DNA of 64,000 nucleotides, taken from the NCBI RefSeq assembly GCF_001424875.1, contig NZ_LMCT01000007.1, forward strand, positions 1 to 64,000, written 5' to 3'. Positions 50,594 through 59,851 of this stretch are shown here, one piece after another. A model generated the notes under the pieces. The model ran no database searches, was not told the origin of the DNA, and saw only the letters and a list, made by a program, of their open reading frames with translations. Source of the stretch: Kitasatospora sp. Root107. Its GTDB lineage: Bacteria > Actinomycetota > Actinomycetes > Streptomycetales > Streptomycetaceae. Made by a program: the position numbers and the translations under genes. Position 1 is the stretch's first letter, and each line of letters opens with the position of its first letter.

Positions 50594-53185
50594 GTGCCTG
50601 GCACCAACTTGACCCGTGAGGAGGCCCGCACCCGGGCCGCGCTCCTGCACGTGGAGTCGTACGACATCGAGCTCGATCTGAGCTCGGCCCGCGACGGCGG
50701 CACCTTCCGTTCCACCACGGTGGTCCGGTTCGCTGCCACCGCTCCGGGCTCCGCGAGCTTCATCGACCTGGTCGCGCCGAGCGTGTCCGAGCTGGTGCTG
50801 AACGGCGTGGCGCTGCCGCTCGACAGCTTCGCCGACAGCCGGATCGCCCTGCCGGGACTGGCCGCCGAGAACGAGCTCAAGGTCGTCGCCGACTGCGCGT
50901 ACACCAACACCGGCGAGGGCCTGCACCGCTTCGTCGACCCGGTCGACGGCGAGACCTACCTCTACACCCAGTTCGAGGTACCGGACGCCCGCCGGGTGTT
51001 CGCCTCCTTCGAGCAGCCCGACCTGAAGGCCGCCTTCACCTTCACCGTGACCGCCCCCAAGGGCTGGGTCGTGGTCTCCAACTCCCCCTCCCCGGCCCCG
51101 GCCGGCGACGGGGACACCCAGGTCTGGCGGTTCACCCCGACCGGCCGGATCTCCACCTACATCACCGCGCTGATCGCCGGCCCGTACGTCGGCGTCTTCG
51201 ACGAGTACCGCAGCGGTGACCAGGTCGTCCCGCTCGGGGTCTACTGCCGCCCGTCGCTGCGCGAGTTCCTGGACGCCGACGCGATCTTCGACATCACCCG
51301 GCAGGGCTTCGACTTCTTCCAGGAGAAGTTCGACTGCGCCTACCCGTTCGAGAAGTACGACCAGCTCTTCGTGCCGGAGTTCAACGCCGGTGCGATGGAG
51401 AACGCGGGCGCCGTCACCTTCCGGGACCAGTACGTCTTCCGGTCCAAGGTCACCGACGCCGCGTACGAGTCGCGGGCCGCCACCATCCTGCACGAGCTGG
51501 CCCACATGTGGTTCGGCAACCTGGTCACCATGGAGTGGTGGAACGACCTCTGGCTGAACGAGTCGTTCGCCACCTACGCCGAGGCGGTCTGCCTGGCCGA
51601 GGCGCCCGGCTCCAAGTGGCCGGACTCCTGGACCACCTTCGCCAACGAGATGAAGACCTGGGCGTACCGGCAGGACCAGCTGCCGTCCACCCACCCGATC
51701 ATGGCCGAGATCAACGATCTCGAGGACGTCATGGTCAACTTCGACGGCATCACCTACGCCAAGGGCGCCTCGGTGCTCAAGCAGCTGGTGGCGTACGTCG
51801 GCCAGGACGAGTTCTTCAAGGGCGTGCAGGCCTACTTCAAGGCGCACGCCTGGGGCAACACCCGGCTCAGCGACCTGCTCGGCGCGCTGGAGAAGACCAG
51901 CGGCCGCGACCTGAAGACCTGGTCGAAGGCCTGGCTCGAGACGGCCGGCATCAACGTGCTGCGTCCCTCGGTCACGCTGGCCGAGGACGGCACGGTCGCC
52001 GCCTTCTCGGTGCTCCAGGAGGCCCCCGCGCTGCCCGCCGGCGCCAAGGGCGAGGCCGTGCTCCGGCCGCACCGGATCGCCATCGGCTGCTACGACCTCA
52101 AGGACGGCCAGCTGGTGCGCACCCAGCGGATCGAGCTGGACGTGGACGGCGCCGAGACCCCGGTGCCGCAGCTGACCGGCCGTCAGCGCCCCGCCGTGCT
52201 GCTGCTCAACGACGACGACCTGTCGTACGCCAAGGTCCGCCTGGACGAGTCCTCGCTGGCCGTGGTCACCGAGCACCTCGGCGCCTTCACCGCCACGCTC
52301 CCCCGCGCGCTGTGCTGGGCCTCGGCCTGGGACATGACCCGCGACGGCGAGCTGGCCACCCGCGACTACCTGGCGCTGGCGCTCTCCGGCCTGGCCAGGG
52401 AGAGCGAGATCGGCGTGGTCCAGTCGATCCAGCGGCAGGTCAAGCTGGCGCTCGACGTCTACACCGACCCGGCCTGGCGCGAGCAGGGCCTGCTGCGCTG
52501 GTCCACCGCCGCCGAGGAGCGGCTGCGCGCCGCCGCCCCCGGCAGCGACCACCAGCTGGCCTGGGCCCGCACGCTGGCCGCCGCCGCCCGGACGGAGGGT
52601 CAGCTCGATCTGCTGGCCGGTCTGCTGGACGGCACCCAGGTGATCGAGGGCCTGGCCGTCGACACCGAGCTGCGCTGGGTGCTGCTCGCCCGGCTGGCGG
52701 CCACCGGCCGCGCCGACGCGAAGGCGATCGACGCCGAGCTGGAGCGGGACAACACCGCGGCCGGCCAGGAGCACGCGGCCTCCTGCCGCGCGGCCCGGCC
52801 GACCGCCGAGGCCAAGGCCGAGGCCTGGGCCTCGGTGGTGGAGTCGGACGAGCTGACCAACTACGTCCAGGAGGCCGTGATCAGCGGCTTCGGTCAGCCC
52901 GACCAGCAGGAGCTGCTGGCCCCCTACACGGCGAAGTACTTCGCCGCGATCAAGGGCATCTACGAGACCCGCAGCCACGAGATCTCGCAGCAGATCGTGG
53001 TCGGCCTCTACCCGGCCCGCCAGGTCGGGCAGGCCACCCTGGACGTCACCGACGCCTGGCTGGCCTCCGCCGAACCGGCCCCGGCGCTGCGCCGGATGGT
53101 GGTCGAGGCCCGCGCGGCCGTCGAGCGCGCGATCCGGGCCCAGGCCGCGGACCGGGCGGCCGGCGCCCGGGAGCTCGGTCACTGA
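50594..53185 (+). CDS. pepN: Aminopeptidase N (M1 family)
   Basis: This 863-residue zinc aminopeptidase removes N-terminal residues from peptides in the cytoplasm. The N-terminal beta domain starts NLTREEARTRAALLHVESYD. The substrate motif is FNAGAMENAGAVTF (GAMEN, about 266), the zinc site is HELAH (H300, E301, H304) with the third ligand in LWLNESFATYAEA (E323), and a large helical ERAP1-like C-terminal domain follows. The GTG at 50594 comes eight bases after AAGGAG. A strong terminator closes it. It lies divergent from rok7B7, with no obvious functional link. Confidence 0.95.
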   Translation: MPGTNLTREEARTRAALLHVESYDIELDLSSARDGGTFRSTTVVRFAATAPGSASFIDLVAPSVSELVLNGVALPLDSFADSRIALPGLAAENELKVVADCAYTNTGEGLHRFVDPVDGETYLYTQFEVPDARRVFASFEQPDLKAAFTFTVTAPKGWVVVSNSPSPAPAGDGDTQVWRFTPTGRISTYITALIAGPYVGVFDEYRSGDQVVPLGVYCRPSLREFLDADAIFDITRQGFDFFQEKFDCAYPFEKYDQLFVPEFNAGAMENAGAVTFRDQYVFRSKVTDAAYESRAATILHELAHMWFGNLVTMEWWNDLWLNESFATYAEAVCLAEAPGSKWPDSWTTFANEMKTWAYRQDQLPSTHPIMAEINDLEDVMVNFDGITYAKGASVLKQLVAYVGQDEFFKGVQAYFKAHAWGNTRLSDLLGALEKTSGRDLKTWSKAWLETAGINVLRPSVTLAEDGTVAAFSVLQEAPALPAGAKGEAVLRPHRIAIGCYDLKDGQLVRTQRIELDVDGAETPVPQLTGRQRPAVLLLNDDDLSYAKVRLDESSLAVVTEHLGAFTATLPRALCWASAWDMTRDGELATRDYLALALSGLARESEIGVVQSIQRQVKLALDVYTDPAWREQGLLRWSTAAEERLRAAAPGSDHQLAWARTLAAAARTEGQLDLLAGLLDGTQVIEGLAVDTELRWVLLARLAATGRADAKAIDAELERDNTAAGQEHAASCRAARPTAEAKAEAWASVVESDELTNYVQEAVISGFGQPDQQELLAPYTAKYFAAIKGIYETRSHEISQQIVVGLYPARQVGQATLDVTDAWLASAEPAPALRRMVVEARAAVERAIRAQAADRAAGARELGH

Positions 53186-53204
53186 CCGAGCTTCAGTGAA
53201 CGCA

Positions 53205-53247
53205 CGAAGGACCGCCGTCCGGCTCGGAGCCGGACGGCGGTCCTTCG
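53205..53247. terminator. Bidirectional terminator after pepN
   Basis: Perfect 20-base arms (53205-53224 and 53228-53247) and a 3-base loop between convergent pepN and the small membrane protein gene. Confidence 0.9.
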
Positions 53248-53260
53248 GTCGTTCAGGCCG

Positions 53261-53491
53261 TTACTTCTTGCCCTTGCCCAGCGAGGGCAGCATGACCAGG
53301 CCGGCGATGATCGCGAACAGCACCAGCGGGGTCGCCACGAACAGGGCCAGGGTCTCGACCGTGCTCAGGCCGTTGCCCGGGTCGTCACCGTCGTCCGGGG
53401 TGACCGCCAGGGCGGCGGGCGACGTCATCAGCATCATCAGCGTCGCCACCGCGGAGACCGCGCCGACTCGCAAAGCGTTCCTCTTGTCCAC
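53261..53491 (-). CDS. Small secreted/membrane protein
   Basis: The 76-residue protein has an N-terminal signal helix (ALRVGAVSAVATLMMLMTSPAALA), a short acidic extracellular segment (TPDDGDDPGNG), a second membrane helix (LALFVATPLVLFAIIAGLVML) and a basic end, LPSLGKGKK. Orientation would place the acidic loop outside. It is conserved-looking, with no enzyme motif. It lies directly downstream of malQ on the same strand with 21 bases between, and could be co-transcribed. Confidence 0.7.
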   Translation of the reverse strand: MDKRNALRVGAVSAVATLMMLMTSPAALAVTPDDGDDPGNGLSTVETLALFVATPLVLFAIIAGLVMLPSLGKGKK

Positions 53492-53512
53492 GTTTCATAA
53501 GGTAGCGGCCGC

Positions 53513-55582
53513 TTACCGGTCGCCGCTCCCCGGGGTGCGCCTTCCGAGCACGCTGCTGAGCCGCCTGGTCCCGTCCGCCGCCGCCAGCGCCTCCAGGGTG
53601 ACCGGGCGTCCGGTCCGGTCGGCCACCGGCAGGCGCCAGTTGGGGTACTGATCCCAGGTGCCGGGCAGGTTCTGCGGGCGCGGATCGCCGACCGTGTCGG
53701 GCAGCCAGACCCCGACCAGCTCGGCGGGGGTGGCCAGCAGGAAGGCGTACAGCGCCTCGGCGGTCAGCTCCGCGCCCTCGGGCAGCAGCCCGGCCCGGGT
53801 CAGTTCGGTCCGCCAGTCGGCCAGTTCGGCGGCCGCCTCGGCCTGCTCATCGGCCAGCGGACGGGCCAAGAGCCGGGCCGCGGTGCTCGGCAGGTCGTGG
53901 GTGGTCAGGGTGGCCAGGCAGGCGGCCCGCCAGCGCTCCGGCGGGAGGATCTCGCCGTCCGCCCGCCAGTCCCGCTCGAACCAGAGCACCGAGGTGCCGA
54001 GCACCCCACGCGCCGTCAACTCCTCCCGCACGCCGGGCTCCACCGTGCCCAGGTCCTCGCCGATCACGTACCCGCCCGCCCGGTGCGCCTCCAGCGCCAG
54101 CACCCCGAGCATCGCCTCCGCGTCGTAGCGGACGTACGCGCCCTGGGTCGGTGGGTGCCCGGCCGGCACCCACCAGAGCCGGAACAGGCCCATCACGTGG
54201 TCGATCCGCAGCGCCCCGGTGTGCCGCAACGCCGCTCGCAGCAGCTCCGCGTACGGGGCGTACCCGGCGGCGGCCAGCGCGTCCGGGCGCCACGGCGGCA
54301 GGCCCCAGTCCTGGCCGTGCGCGTTGAAGGCGTCCGGCGGGGCGCCCACCGAGATGCCCTCGGCCAGCACCTCCTGGAGCACCCAGGCGTCCGCACCGTC
54401 CGGGTGCGCGCCGACCGCCAGGTCGTGGATCAGGCCGACCGGCATCCCGGCGTCCTTGGCCGCCTGCTGGGCCGCGCCGAGCTGCTGGTCCGTCAGCCAG
54501 GCCAGCCAGCGGTGGAACTCCACCCGGTCGGCCAGGTCCTGGGTGGCCTTGGTGACGTGCGGACTGTCGGGGTGGCGCAGGCCCTTGGGCCAGTGCCGCC
54601 AGTTGTCGCCGTGCTGCTCGGCCAGCGCCGACCAGACCGCGTACTGCTCCAGCCACTTCCCTTCGCGCTCGACGAACGCCCGGTAGGCCGCCTCCCGGCC
54701 GGGGCCGCGCGCCACCCGGTGCAGGATCTCCAGCGCCTCGAGCTTGACCGCGCGGACCGCGTCCCGGTCCACCAGGCCGTCGTGGGCCAGCACCTCCTGG
54801 CTCAACCTGCGCCCGCGCTCCGGGAGTTCGCCCAGATCGGCGTACGGGTACTCGGGCACCGCCTCGATCCGCAGGTGCACCGGGTCGGCGAACCGGCGGG
54901 AGGACGGGCGGTACGGCGACGGGTCGGAGGGCGCGCCCGGCAGCGCCGCGTGCAGCGGGTTGATCTGCAGGAAGCCCGCCCCGAGCCCGTGCCCGGCCCA
55001 CTGCGCCAGCTCGGCCAGGTCACCCAGGTCGCCCATCCCCCAGGAGCGCTCCGAGAGCACCGAGTAGAGCTGGGCCAGGAAACCCCAGGAGCGCTGCTCG
55101 ATCTCCGGCAGCCGCTGCGGCGCGACGATCAGCGGGGCCGACTCGGTGCGGTCCTCCGTACGGACCGTCAGGCGGTGGCGGCCGAGCGGGAGGTCGGCGG
55201 GCAGCCAGTGCGACCGGCCGGCCGGCAGGCCCCAGGTACCACCGTCCTCCAGCTCGACGGACAGCCGGGCCTCGGCCGGCACGTCCAGCGCCGTCCGCCG
55301 GCCGGCCCGGACCACGATGCACGGCGGCAGCAGCCGGGCCGCCTGCTCGGCCCGGTGCCGCTCGATCGCGGCCCGCACCGCCGCCGGGCTCCCCGCGTCC
55401 ACCCCGAGCGTGGCCAGCACCGCCACCAGCGTGTGCGGCGCCACCTGCACCGGACCCGACCCCGGGTCGTACGTACTGTCCACCCCATGGGCGTGCGCCA
55501 GCGCCACCAGCTCCGGGGAGGGCGGCGGATCCTCGGCGGGAGCCTGCGGACTACTGGTTGCACGATCGAGGTATGCGGCCAC
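53513..55582 (-). CDS. malQ: 4-alpha-glucanotransferase
   Basis: This 689-residue GH77 enzyme transfers maltooligosaccharide segments in cytoplasmic glycogen/maltodextrin metabolism. The N-terminus (ALAHAHGVDSTYDPGSG) resembles the start typical of actinobacterial MalQ. The catalytic barrel contains WGFLAQLYSVLSERSWGMGDL, LQINPLHAALPG, HTGALRIDHVMGLFRLWWVP (nucleophile Asp), GYVIGEDLGTVEPGVREEL (acid/base Glu), and LATLTTHDLPSTAARL (third Asp). A GTG start follows AGGAG. The C-terminal domain ends LPVADRTGRPVTLEAL. Confidence 0.94.
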   Translation of the reverse strand: MAAYLDRATSSPQAPAEDPPPSPELVALAHAHGVDSTYDPGSGPVQVAPHTLVAVLATLGVDAGSPAAVRAAIERHRAEQAARLLPPCIVVRAGRRTALDVPAEARLSVELEDGGTWGLPAGRSHWLPADLPLGRHRLTVRTEDRTESAPLIVAPQRLPEIEQRSWGFLAQLYSVLSERSWGMGDLGDLAELAQWAGHGLGAGFLQINPLHAALPGAPSDPSPYRPSSRRFADPVHLRIEAVPEYPYADLGELPERGRRLSQEVLAHDGLVDRDAVRAVKLEALEILHRVARGPGREAAYRAFVEREGKWLEQYAVWSALAEQHGDNWRHWPKGLRHPDSPHVTKATQDLADRVEFHRWLAWLTDQQLGAAQQAAKDAGMPVGLIHDLAVGAHPDGADAWVLQEVLAEGISVGAPPDAFNAHGQDWGLPPWRPDALAAAGYAPYAELLRAALRHTGALRIDHVMGLFRLWWVPAGHPPTQGAYVRYDAEAMLGVLALEAHRAGGYVIGEDLGTVEPGVREELTARGVLGTSVLWFERDWRADGEILPPERWRAACLATLTTHDLPSTAARLLARPLADEQAEAAAELADWRTELTRAGLLPEGAELTAEALYAFLLATPAELVGVWLPDTVGDPRPQNLPGTWDQYPNWRLPVADRTGRPVTLEALAAADGTRRLSSVLGRRTPGSGDR

Positions 55583-55845
55583 TCTTGGGCTCCTGCGGTC
55601 AGTGAAGCCGTACGGGACTCCCCAGTCCTACCCGCGCCCACCCCACCCGACCCCGGCACCCACACGGCGGAGTCACCCGAACGGATGGGCAGCACTGCGC
55701 ACCACGGCGGAGCCGGACCTGCCGCGCATGGGTGATTTCAGGGCATAAAGGTCATTGCTCGCACGGGCGTTGACTTCGGAACGGCTTGCTGGTGGGCTGT
55801 CCGCCGGGGGCTTGGACCGGACGTTTTCAGGTTGAGGAGGGTCCT

Positions 55846-58800
55846 GTGCAGGCTCGGGTTTCGGTGGCCGCCGGTCGGCGGTTGCGGCAGCAGATCGAGC
55901 AGAGCGCGGCCCTCCGTGAGGTGCTCTGGCATCCGGCGGCGCTGGCCGCCCGGCGGGCCACAGCGCGGACGGCGCGGCAGTTGGCGCCGAAGACGGCGGA
56001 CCGGCTGATCGCGGATCTCAAGGGCACCGAACCGCTGCTCGCGTCAGTGCGGGCGGAGCGCAGGCGGGGACGTCGGCGGGCCACTCTGCAGTTGGCCGCG
56101 ACGCTCTCGGCCGCCGCCGTGGTCGGTGGGTTGCTGGTCGGGATCCCGGGCACGGCCTTTGCCGAGACGCCGGCCGGACGGACCGTCAGCAGTGCGCCCC
56201 GGACGCCGCTCGGCACGCTGGCCGACCCGCAGGTGTACCCCAGGCCGCAGCAGTTGACCGTGGCCGGAAAGCCCGTCAGTGTGCCGCCCGCAGTGAATCT
56301 GGTGAGCGCGGACCAGGCCGACGGGCCTGCCCTGGATGTCGTCCGGGAGCTGCTCGGGGCGGCCGGGGCGACCACCGTCACACCGCTGCCCGACCTGCCC
56401 GCCGAGCCCGCGCCGGGCAGCCTGACCGTGTACGTCGGCGGGCCCCGGGAGACGGCGGGCGGGGCGGTCGACCGGGCGCTGCGCAGCCTCGCGACGGCGG
56501 CCGGACAGCAGCTCTCGTTCGACGGACTGCCCGCCGGGGGGTACCTGCTGGCGGCCGGTCAGCTGCCGACCACCGGCGGCAGCTACGGCGCGGTGGTGCT
56601 GGCCGGGGTGGACGCCGCCGGGACGTTCAACGCCGCGCAGAGCCTTCGGCAGCTGCTCGCCCCCGTCCAGCCCGGTCAGGGACAGGGCCCCGGCGCGTTC
56701 GGCTTTCCGGGCGTCGTGGTCCGGGACTGGCCCAGCGGCGCAGCCGTCCGGGGCCTCGCCGAGTCGTTCCACGGCACGCCCTGGAGCGCCGAACAGCGGC
56801 TGGCCCAGCTCGACTTCCTCGGCCGGACCAAGCAGAACTTCTACCTCTACGCCCCCGGCGGCGACCCGTACCGGCTGTCCCGCTGGCGCGAGGCCTACCC
56901 CGCCGCGCAGGCCGCCGAGCTGCGGGAGCTCGCCGACCGGGCCCGGCAGAACCACGTCACGCTCGGGTACTCGATCGACCCGGGCCAGTCGTTCTGCTAC
57001 AGCTCCGCCAAGGACCTGGACGCGCTGCTCGGCAAGCTGGACGGGCTGCGCAAGCTGGGCTTCGAGGCGTTCCAGCTGGAGTTCCTGGACGTCAGTTACG
57101 ACGAGTGGCACTGCTCCACCGACCGCCGCAGCTTCGGTACCGGACCCGAGGCGGCCGCCAAGGCGCAGGCCGCCCTGGTCGGCAAGGTCAGGGAGCGGCT
57201 GACCAAGGGGAAGATCCCGCTCACGGTGGTGCCGACGGACTATCAGAAGGCGGCCGCCTCGCCGTACCGGACGGCGCTGGCCGCCGGGCTGCCGAAGGAC
57301 GTCCAGGTGGCCTGGAGCGGCGGGTCGGCGATCCCGGCGAAGATCACGGGCAGTCAGTTCGCCGAGGCGGCCAAGGCCGCCGGGCACGGGCTGGTCACCC
57401 TGGACAGCTACCCCGTCAACGACTCCGCGCCTGACCGGCTCTACCTCGGCGCGTACCAGGGACGCGACGCCGAACTGGCCACCGGTTCGGCCGCCCTGGT
57501 GACCGCCGCGATGGCCCAGCCGGTGCTCTCCCGGATCCCGCTGGCCACCGCCGCCGACTTCGCCTGGAACCCGGCCGGCTACCAGCCCGCCGAGTCCTGG
57601 CGGGCCGCGCTGCGGCCACTGGCCGGGACGAGTGCGGGCCTGGCCGCGGTCACCGCGCTGGCGGGCCACAGCTCCTCCTCCCCGCTGGCCAGGACCGAGT
57701 CCGGCTATCTGACCCCGCTGGCCGAACGGTTCTGGGCCGCGCTGGAGCCGACCGGCGGCAGCACGCCCGACCCGGCCCGGCTGACCGAGGCCGCCGCCCC
57801 GCTGCGGGACGCCTTCGCCACCATGGCCGGGGCCCGGCAGGCGCTGGCCGCCGAGGCGCTCGGCGCGGAGGCCGACCCGTGGCTCACCCAGCTGGCCGGC
57901 TACGGCCGGGCCGGGGTCGCGGCGGTCGACATGCTGCTGGCCCAGCGCGGTGGCGACGGCACGGCCGCCTGGCAGCACCGGGTCACCCTGCGCAGCGAGC
58001 GCGACCAGCTGGCGCAGGGCAGCGCGGTGGTCGGCGCCGGTGTGCTGGACCCCTTCCTGGACCGGGCGTCGAAGGCGGCCGACAGCTGGTCCGGCGTCAC
58101 CCCCGGTGCCGTGGGCGCCACCACCACGCTGGGCACCGCGCACGACCACCGGCCCGCGCTGATGACCGACGACTCCGCCGACACCTTCTACTGGACCTCC
58201 GCACCGCCGCAGCCCGGCGACGCGATCGGCCTCGACCTCGGCCCCGGCCGCCCGCTGGGCACCGTGACGGTGCTGATGGGCAGTTGGGGCGACGGCCCGG
58301 ACGCCCGCAGCGCGGCCGGCGACTTCCTGCACGAAGGCGTGCTGGAGTACACCACCGGCGAGGGCGGCTGGAAGGAACTGGCCGAGATCCGCGGCCGGCA
58401 GAACCTCACCGCGACGGCGCCCGCCGGGGTGGTCGCCAAGGCCGTCCGGCTGCGTGCCACCAGCGCCCAGAAGACGGCCGTCGCGGTCCGCGAGTTCAGC
58501 ATTGCGGCCCCCGGCGAGACCCCCGCCACGGTGACCGGCGGCCCGGACGCCGCCCCCGGCTCCCCGGCCGCCGCCGTACTGGACGGCAGCCCGGACACCG
58601 CCTACCGCGCCGCGAGCTCCCCCGACGGCAACGACGCTCCGCTCACCGTCGAACTCGGCGCGCCCCGGCCGCTGGACCGGGTCACCGTGCTGACCGACCC
58701 GACCGTCCGGGCCACCGGCACGGTGGAGGTCCAGCAGGCCGACGGCAGCTGGGTGGCGGTCGGCGCCGTCGGCCCCGGCTGGAACGAGCTGTCCGCCCAG

Positions 58801-59613
58801 GGCCGCCCGGTCGGCGCGATCCGGCTGCGCTGGGCGCCCGGCGGCGAGCCGCCCGTGGTGAACCAGATCATCCCCTGGTACGCCGACACCCCCGCCGCGC
58901 GGCTCGGCCTGACCTCCCCCGTACTGGACGTGATCACCGGCGCCACCGTCCCGGCGCAGACCAGGGCCGTGGTCGAGTCCGGCCGCCCCGATGTGATCAC
59001 CGGCGAGCTGAAGGCCGAGGTCCCGCTGGTGGCCAAGGGGCTGACGATCGCTCCGGTCCCCGTCCTGGCCGTGCCGCGCGGCGGCCGGGTCGTCGCGCCA
59101 CTCCAGGTCACCGCGGCCGCCGGCACCCCCACCGGCACCTACCAGGTGCCGGTCAGCTTCACCGCGGGCGGGCTGACGGTCCGCCAGGTCCTGCAGGTCC
59201 GGGTGGTCCCGCCGACCACCGGGCCCGACCTGGCGCCCGGCGCAGCGGCCTCGTCCTCCGGGGACGAGTCCGCCAAGACTCCCGCCGACGCCGTGAAGGA
59301 TCGCGACCCGAAGACCCGCTGGACCGGCCCGACGAAGGACGACGCCTGGGTCCAGCTCCGGCTGCCGGCCGCCACCCGGCTCGGCTCGGCGGTGCTCTCC
59401 TGGCAGCCCGCCTACGCCTCCGCCTACCGGCTGGAGACCTCCCCCGACGGTCTGCACTGGACCACCGTCGCCACCGTCGAGGACGGGCGGGGCGGTACCG
59501 AGACGATCCGCTTCGACGCTCCCGACGCCCAGTACCTGCGGGTCCAGGGCGTCACCCGGGCCACGCCGTACGGGTACTCGCTCACCGGGATCGAGGTCTA
59601 CGCCGCCGGCTGA
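55846..59613 (+). CDS. Large secreted GH84-like beta-N-acetylglucosaminidase with carbohydrate-binding domains
   Basis: The protein has 1255 residues. A basic helical N-terminus of about 77 residues precedes a membrane/signal helix (LAATLSAAAVVGGLLVGIPG) and AFAETPAG. Residues 120-300 are the N-terminal hexosaminidase domain (YPRPQQLTV, GYLLAAGQ). The GH84 barrel is at about 305-600: GLAESFHGTPWSAEQRLAQL, FYLYAPGGDPYR, FQLEFLDVSYDEWHC. In GH84 enzymes two adjacent Asp form the active site (FDD); here Leu414-Asp415 replace them. Then follow a discoidin-like domain (750-885), another at about 905-1010, a NEW3-like beta domain (1020-1125) and an F5/8-type domain (1130-1255). The GTG has GGAGG six bases upstream. 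Confidence 0.82.
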   Translation: MQARVSVAAGRRLRQQIEQSAALREVLWHPAALAARRATARTARQLAPKTADRLIADLKGTEPLLASVRAERRRGRRRATLQLAATLSAAAVVGGLLVGIPGTAFAETPAGRTVSSAPRTPLGTLADPQVYPRPQQLTVAGKPVSVPPAVNLVSADQADGPALDVVRELLGAAGATTVTPLPDLPAEPAPGSLTVYVGGPRETAGGAVDRALRSLATAAGQQLSFDGLPAGGYLLAAGQLPTTGGSYGAVVLAGVDAAGTFNAAQSLRQLLAPVQPGQGQGPGAFGFPGVVVRDWPSGAAVRGLAESFHGTPWSAEQRLAQLDFLGRTKQNFYLYAPGGDPYRLSRWREAYPAAQAAELRELADRARQNHVTLGYSIDPGQSFCYSSAKDLDALLGKLDGLRKLGFEAFQLEFLDVSYDEWHCSTDRRSFGTGPEAAAKAQAALVGKVRERLTKGKIPLTVVPTDYQKAAASPYRTALAAGLPKDVQVAWSGGSAIPAKITGSQFAEAAKAAGHGLVTLDSYPVNDSAPDRLYLGAYQGRDAELATGSAALVTAAMAQPVLSRIPLATAADFAWNPAGYQPAESWRAALRPLAGTSAGLAAVTALAGHSSSSPLARTESGYLTPLAERFWAALEPTGGSTPDPARLTEAAAPLRDAFATMAGARQALAAEALGAEADPWLTQLAGYGRAGVAAVDMLLAQRGGDGTAAWQHRVTLRSERDQLAQGSAVVGAGVLDPFLDRASKAADSWSGVTPGAVGATTTLGTAHDHRPALMTDDSADTFYWTSAPPQPGDAIGLDLGPGRPLGTVTVLMGSWGDGPDARSAAGDFLHEGVLEYTTGEGGWKELAEIRGRQNLTATAPAGVVAKAVRLRATSAQKTAVAVREFSIAAPGETPATVTGGPDAAPGSPAAAVLDGSPDTAYRAASSPDGNDAPLTVELGAPRPLDRVTVLTDPTVRATGTVEVQQADGSWVAVGAVGPGWNELSAQGRPVGAIRLRWAPGGEPPVVNQIIPWYADTPAARLGLTSPVLDVITGATVPAQTRAVVESGRPDVITGELKAEVPLVAKGLTIAPVPVLAVPRGGRVVAPLQVTAAAGTPTGTYQVPVSFTAGGLTVRQVLQVRVVPPTTGPDLAPGAAASSSGDESAKTPADAVKDRDPKTRWTGPTKDDAWVQLRLPAATRLGSAVLSWQPAYASAYRLETSPDGLHWTTVATVEDGRGGTETIRFDAPDAQYLRVQGVTRATPYGYSLTGIEVYAAG

Positions 59614-59651
59614 GGGCGCTCGGGATGCGACTTTTTGCAGGCGTCCGAGCA

Positions 59652-59776
59652 TCTACGGTCCAGGGGCTCGGGGAACTGCGAGGAGATCTGGCGCCTGGGT
59701 CACTGCGAATGTGCCTGACCATTTACGTACGGATCACCTTGTCCGAGGTCGGCGTCGCAGTTCCCCGAGCCCCTGG
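59652..59776. repeat. Intergenic repeat, copy B (complete, 22-bp terminal inverted repeats)
   Basis: A 125-bp element in which 59660-59681 and 59755-59776 are perfect 22-base inverted repeats of the CCAGGGGCTCGGGGAACTGC type. The core contains GTGCCTGACCATTTACGTAC. The right part is shared with copy A at 36674-36768. It is flanked by the GH84 gene and the convergent HNH gene. Confidence 0.8.
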
Positions 59777-59851
59777 CGTGTGCCACCTGGGCGCAGTGCC
59801 CGAACCAAAACGGCGGGGGCGTACCGAGGATTGGCTGGCAGGCCCTGTCTG

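Noticed and set aside
56044-59652. A 1202-codon open frame opposite the GH84-like gene
   Set aside because: Antisense shadow of the large gene. Repetitive Gly/Arg/Val/Gln composition with no start signal.
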